7,076 nucleotides of DNA from Chloroflexota bacterium. Its GTDB lineage: Bacteria; Chloroflexota; Anaerolineae; B4-G1; SLSP01. Location: the NCBI GenBank assembly GCA_012798275.1, contig JAAZNO010000293.1:1-7076 (forward strand), read 5' to 3'. Under the pieces are notes generated by a model. It did no database searches. It saw nothing but the letters and a program-made list of their open reading frames with translations, and was not told the DNA's origin. The position numbers were made by a program, and so were the translations under genes. Below are positions 4,482 through 7,076 of the stretch, one piece after another (the stretch's first letter is position 1; each line of letters begins with the position of its first letter).

Positions 4482-7076
4482 ATGGCCTTGCGCACGCGAC
4501 TTGCTCTTGACGGTTCCTGGGACTTCTGGCGTGAGACGGCCCCGGCGGACGTGCTGTCCGTGTCCGTCCCGGCCCCCTGGCAGGCGACCCCCGCCCTGCG
4601 CACCTTCACCGGCGTGGGCTGGTATCGCCGCTGCCTGGAGCTGCCTGCCTCATGGCTGACGGCAGACCGCGCGGTGATCCTGCACTTCGGCGCGGTGGAC
4701 TACAGCGCTGAAGTCTGGCTTAACGACGTCCCCGTCGGCGCGCACGAGGGTGGCTACCTGCCCTTCGAGCTGGACGTCACCGCCGCCGCCCGGCCCGGCG
4801 TGAACTGCCTCACGCTGCGCGTCAGCGACCCGCTGGAGCTCTTCCCCGAAATCCCCCATGGCAAACAATCCTGGTATGGGATGCTCTCCGGCCTCTGGCA
4901 ATCCGTCTGGGCCGAAAGCCGCCCCGCCACCTACATCCAGCATCTCCAGATCGCGCCGCGCACCGCGGAAGTCGGCGTCGCCGTGCGCCTCAACCGCGAG
5001 CTGCCCGCGGAATCTCGCCTGCGCTACGAGATTTTCGCGCCCGACGGCCAGCTCTGTGCGTCCCTGGAGAGCGCCTCCCTCAACCCCACGCTGCCCGTCC
5101 CTGCCCCGCAGCTGTGGGATCTCGACACGCCGCACCTCTACACCCTGCGCGTCACCCTCGACAGCGCCGCCCCCGATAGCGTCAGCGAGACCTTCGGCTT
5201 CCGCACCATCGAGGCCCGCGAGGGGCGGCTCTGGCTCAACGGCCGCCCGCTGTACCTGCGCGCGGCGCTCGACCAGGATTACTACCCGGAGACCCTCTGC
5301 ACGCCTCCCTCCGAGGCCTTTCTCGAAGCGCAGTTCCGCCAGGCCAGGGCGATGGGTCTCAACTGCCTGCGCCTCCACATCAAGATCGCCGACCCGCGCT
5401 ACTACGCCGCCGCCGACCGCGTGGGGCTGCTCATCTGGACGGAGCTGCCCAACGCGCAATACCTCACGCCGGACGCGCAGCGGCGCGCCCGCGAGACCCT
5501 GGCCGGCATGGTGGCCCGCGACGGCCAGCACCCCAGTATCATCATCTGGACCCTCATCAACGAGAGCTGGGGCATTGATCTGACCGATCCCGCGCAGCGC
5601 GCCTGGCTCGCGGAGACCTACGCCTATCTCCGGCGGCTGGACCCGACCCGCCTGATTGTGGATAATTCTGCCTGCGGGGGCAATGCACACGTCGTCACTG
5701 ACATCGAGGACTTCCACAACTACGCCGCCATCCCCGATCACGCTCCGTACTGGCGCGAATGGGTCGCGCGCTACGCCGCCCGTCCCTGGTGGACGTTCGC
5801 GCACGCCTACAGCACGCACGCGGAGTGGCAGACGTTCCTGCGCGATCCGTGGGACGCTCCCGCGAGCCCGCCGGCCCCCGAGGTCCAGCGGCGCGGCGAC
5901 GAGCCGTTGATCCTTTCCGAATTCGGGAACTGGGGCCTGCCGCAGGTGAGCCGCCTGCTCGAGGCGGACGGCAGCGAGCCGTGGTGGTTCGAGACCGGCG
6001 CGGAGTGGGGCAACGGCGTCGTCTACCCGCACGGGGTGGAAGCGCGCTACGCCCACTATCATCTGGAGCGCGCTTTCCCCACCCTGGAAGCGCTGTTCGC
6101 GGCCAGTCAGCGCCTGGAATACGCCGCGCTCAAATACGAGATCGAGCAAATCCGGCGCCATTCCAGCCTGGCGGGCTACGTCATCACCGAATTCACCGAC
6201 GTCCATTGGGAATGCAACGGCCTGCTGGACCTGCACCGCCAGCCCAAGGACTTCTTCCCCGCCCTGCGCGCGCTCAACAGCGACGATGTCATCATCCCCG
6301 AATGGGAACGGCTGGCCTATTGGAGCGGCGAGGAGTGCGCGCTGACGCTGGCGCTCGCGCATTTCTCCGCCACCGACCTGCGCGAGAGCCGCCTGGAATG
6401 GGAGGTGGAAGGGCAACCGGCGCTGCGGGGCGCTCTGGGACCGCTCGCGCCGCGCCCGGCGGACGTCACCCCGGTGGGACGCCTGACCTTCCGGGCGCCG
6501 GAGGTTTCCCATCCCCTGCGGTTACGGCTGACGCTGCGCCTGTTGCAGGCGGAGGGGACGCCGGCGGCGGAGCACGTGCAGGAGCTCTTCGTCTTCCCGC
6601 CCTGCGCCGCCCCCGACGAGCTCCGCCTCTACGCGCCGGAGCTGGAGACGCCGCTGCGCGCGCTGGGATACACGCTGGTGGACACGCTCGCGGCGGCCGA
6701 TCTCGCCGTGGCGCTGACCCTGACGGATGCGCTGCGCGCGTACCTGCTCGCGGGCGGGGCCGTGCTGTGGCTCGCCGAAAACGCGGACGCGCTCCAGACG
6801 CACGTGGGGGGCGTCGCCATTGCGCCGAGGCGCGGGAGCGATTGGCAGGGCGATTGGGCCAGCAGTCTGAGCTGGATTTGCAAGGATCGGCTCTTTAGCG
6901 CGCTGCCGACCGCCGGCGAGGTGGATTTTCTCTTCGCCGACCTGACGCCGGAGCAGGTCATTGTGGGCCTCAGTCCCCGCGACTTTGCCGTGGACGTGCA
7001 CGCCGGCTTGACGGTGGGCTGGTTGCACAAGACGGTGGGCCTCATTGCGGAACGGCGGGTGGGGCAGACGGGGCGG
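4482..7076 (+). CDS. Glycoside hydrolase family 2 enzyme (beta-galactosidase/beta-glucuronidase type), 3' end beyond the window
   Basis: The frame runs from the ATG at 4482 to the last base with no stop: 865 codons so far. Domains in order: N-terminal jelly roll (about 1-145; VWLNDVPVGAHEGGYLPFELDVT, GLWQSVW at 137-143), an immunoglobulin-like sandwich (about 146-245), then a TIM barrel opening with LWLNGRPLYLRAALDQDYYPE (250-270). The acid/base is E361 in WTLINES, and the nucleophile is E480 in ILSEFG. ITEFTDVHWECNGLLD (568-583) closes the barrel region. After about residue 600 there is a beta-rich domain, then a Rossmann-like segment (714-765, ending YLLAGGAVLWLA). No signal peptide is present, so it should be cytoplasmic. 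Family chemistry is retaining hydrolysis of a beta-linked (or alpha-L-arabinosyl) sugar. Next to two GH43 enzymes it probably removes a different non-reducing residue from the same imported glycan. GH2 is firm; the substrate is open. Confidence 0.93.
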   Translation, partial: MALRTRLALDGSWDFWRETAPADVLSVSVPAPWQATPALRTFTGVGWYRRCLELPASWLTADRAVILHFGAVDYSAEVWLNDVPVGAHEGGYLPFELDVTAAARPGVNCLTLRVSDPLELFPEIPHGKQSWYGMLSGLWQSVWAESRPATYIQHLQIAPRTAEVGVAVRLNRELPAESRLRYEIFAPDGQLCASLESASLNPTLPVPAPQLWDLDTPHLYTLRVTLDSAAPDSVSETFGFRTIEAREGRLWLNGRPLYLRAALDQDYYPETLCTPPSEAFLEAQFRQARAMGLNCLRLHIKIADPRYYAAADRVGLLIWTELPNAQYLTPDAQRRARETLAGMVARDGQHPSIIIWTLINESWGIDLTDPAQRAWLAETYAYLRRLDPTRLIVDNSACGGNAHVVTDIEDFHNYAAIPDHAPYWREWVARYAARPWWTFAHAYSTHAEWQTFLRDPWDAPASPPAPEVQRRGDEPLILSEFGNWGLPQVSRLLEADGSEPWWFETGAEWGNGVVYPHGVEARYAHYHLERAFPTLEALFAASQRLEYAALKYEIEQIRRHSSLAGYVITEFTDVHWECNGLLDLHRQPKDFFPALRALNSDDVIIPEWERLAYWSGEECALTLALAHFSATDLRESRLEWEVEGQPALRGALGPLAPRPADVTPVGRLTFRAPEVSHPLRLRLTLRLLQAEGTPAAEHVQELFVFPPCAAPDELRLYAPELETPLRALGYTLVDTLAAADLAVALTLTDALRAYLLAGGAVLWLAENADALQTHVGGVAIAPRRGSDWQGDWASSLSWICKDRLFSALPTAGEVDFLFADLTPEQVIVGLSPRDFAVDVHAGLTVGWLHKTVGLIAERRVGQTGR

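Noticed and set aside
4466..4510. Tiny 14-codon frame starting ATGAAAGGATTG just before the GH2 gene
   Set aside because: It has no ribosome binding site of its own, and its first codons simply contain the Shine-Dalgarno of the GH2 gene. Nothing supports translation.
4650..6512. Long open frame on the minus strand (620 codons) opposite the GH2 gene
   Set aside because: It is rich in Arg, Gly, Ala, Val and Glu with no recognisable domain, and it lies fully antisense to a gene with clear GH2 catalytic motifs. Stop-poor antisense frames are expected in sequence with this GC content and third-position bias.
5759..6898. 379-codon + strand frame inside the GH2 gene
   Set aside because: The composition is dominated by Arg, Ala, Gly and Pro, as expected from reading GC-rich codons out of frame, and it overlaps the GH2 catalytic region.

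Overview
The window is a high-GC, densely packed stretch in which every gene I can support lies on the + strand. It reads as part of one carbohydrate-utilisation operon from a free-living bacterium. The strong G/C preference at third codon positions, the CUT1-type sugar ABC importer, and the combination of a lipoprotein GH43 with cytoplasmic GH43 and GH2 enzymes would fit a member of the Chloroflexota (Anaerolineae or Caldilineae type). That assignment is an inference from style, not from a marker gene, and other high-GC heterotrophs remain possible.

Layout. Positions 2-520 hold the C-terminal 172 residues of a family 1 extracellular solute-binding protein whose 5' part lies outside the window. 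A 76-nt gap follows, with a perfect 15-bp hairpin (537-569). Next come two inner-membrane permeases of the MalF/UgpA type (597-1502) and MalG/UgpE type (1518-2411), each with a recognisable EAA loop. A secreted GH43 lipoprotein (2412-3434) starts at the base after the second permease's stop codon. After 49 nt there is a second GH43 without a signal peptide (3484-4383), a close paralogue of the first. After a further 98 nt, which contain two weak hairpins, a large GH2 glycosidase starts at 4482 and stays open to the last base (865 codons, no stop). It is the largest gene in the window.

How it works together (inference). The solute-binding protein and two permeases import an oligosaccharide. 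No ATPase gene is visible, which is common for CUT1 systems that share one MsmK/UgpC-like ATPase. The lipoprotein GH43 would trim a pentose-containing (arabinan, arabinoxylan or arabinogalactan-like) glycan at the cell surface. The cytoplasmic GH43 and GH2 would finish the imported fragments. The exact sugar cannot be read from sequence alone.

I see no RNA genes, CRISPR, transposons, origins or minus-strand genes. The locus type is ordinary. The points worth a second look are the intercistronic hairpin, the surface/cytoplasm GH43 duplication with a substituted conserved histidine in the cytoplasmic copy, and the C-terminal extension of the GH2 enzyme.
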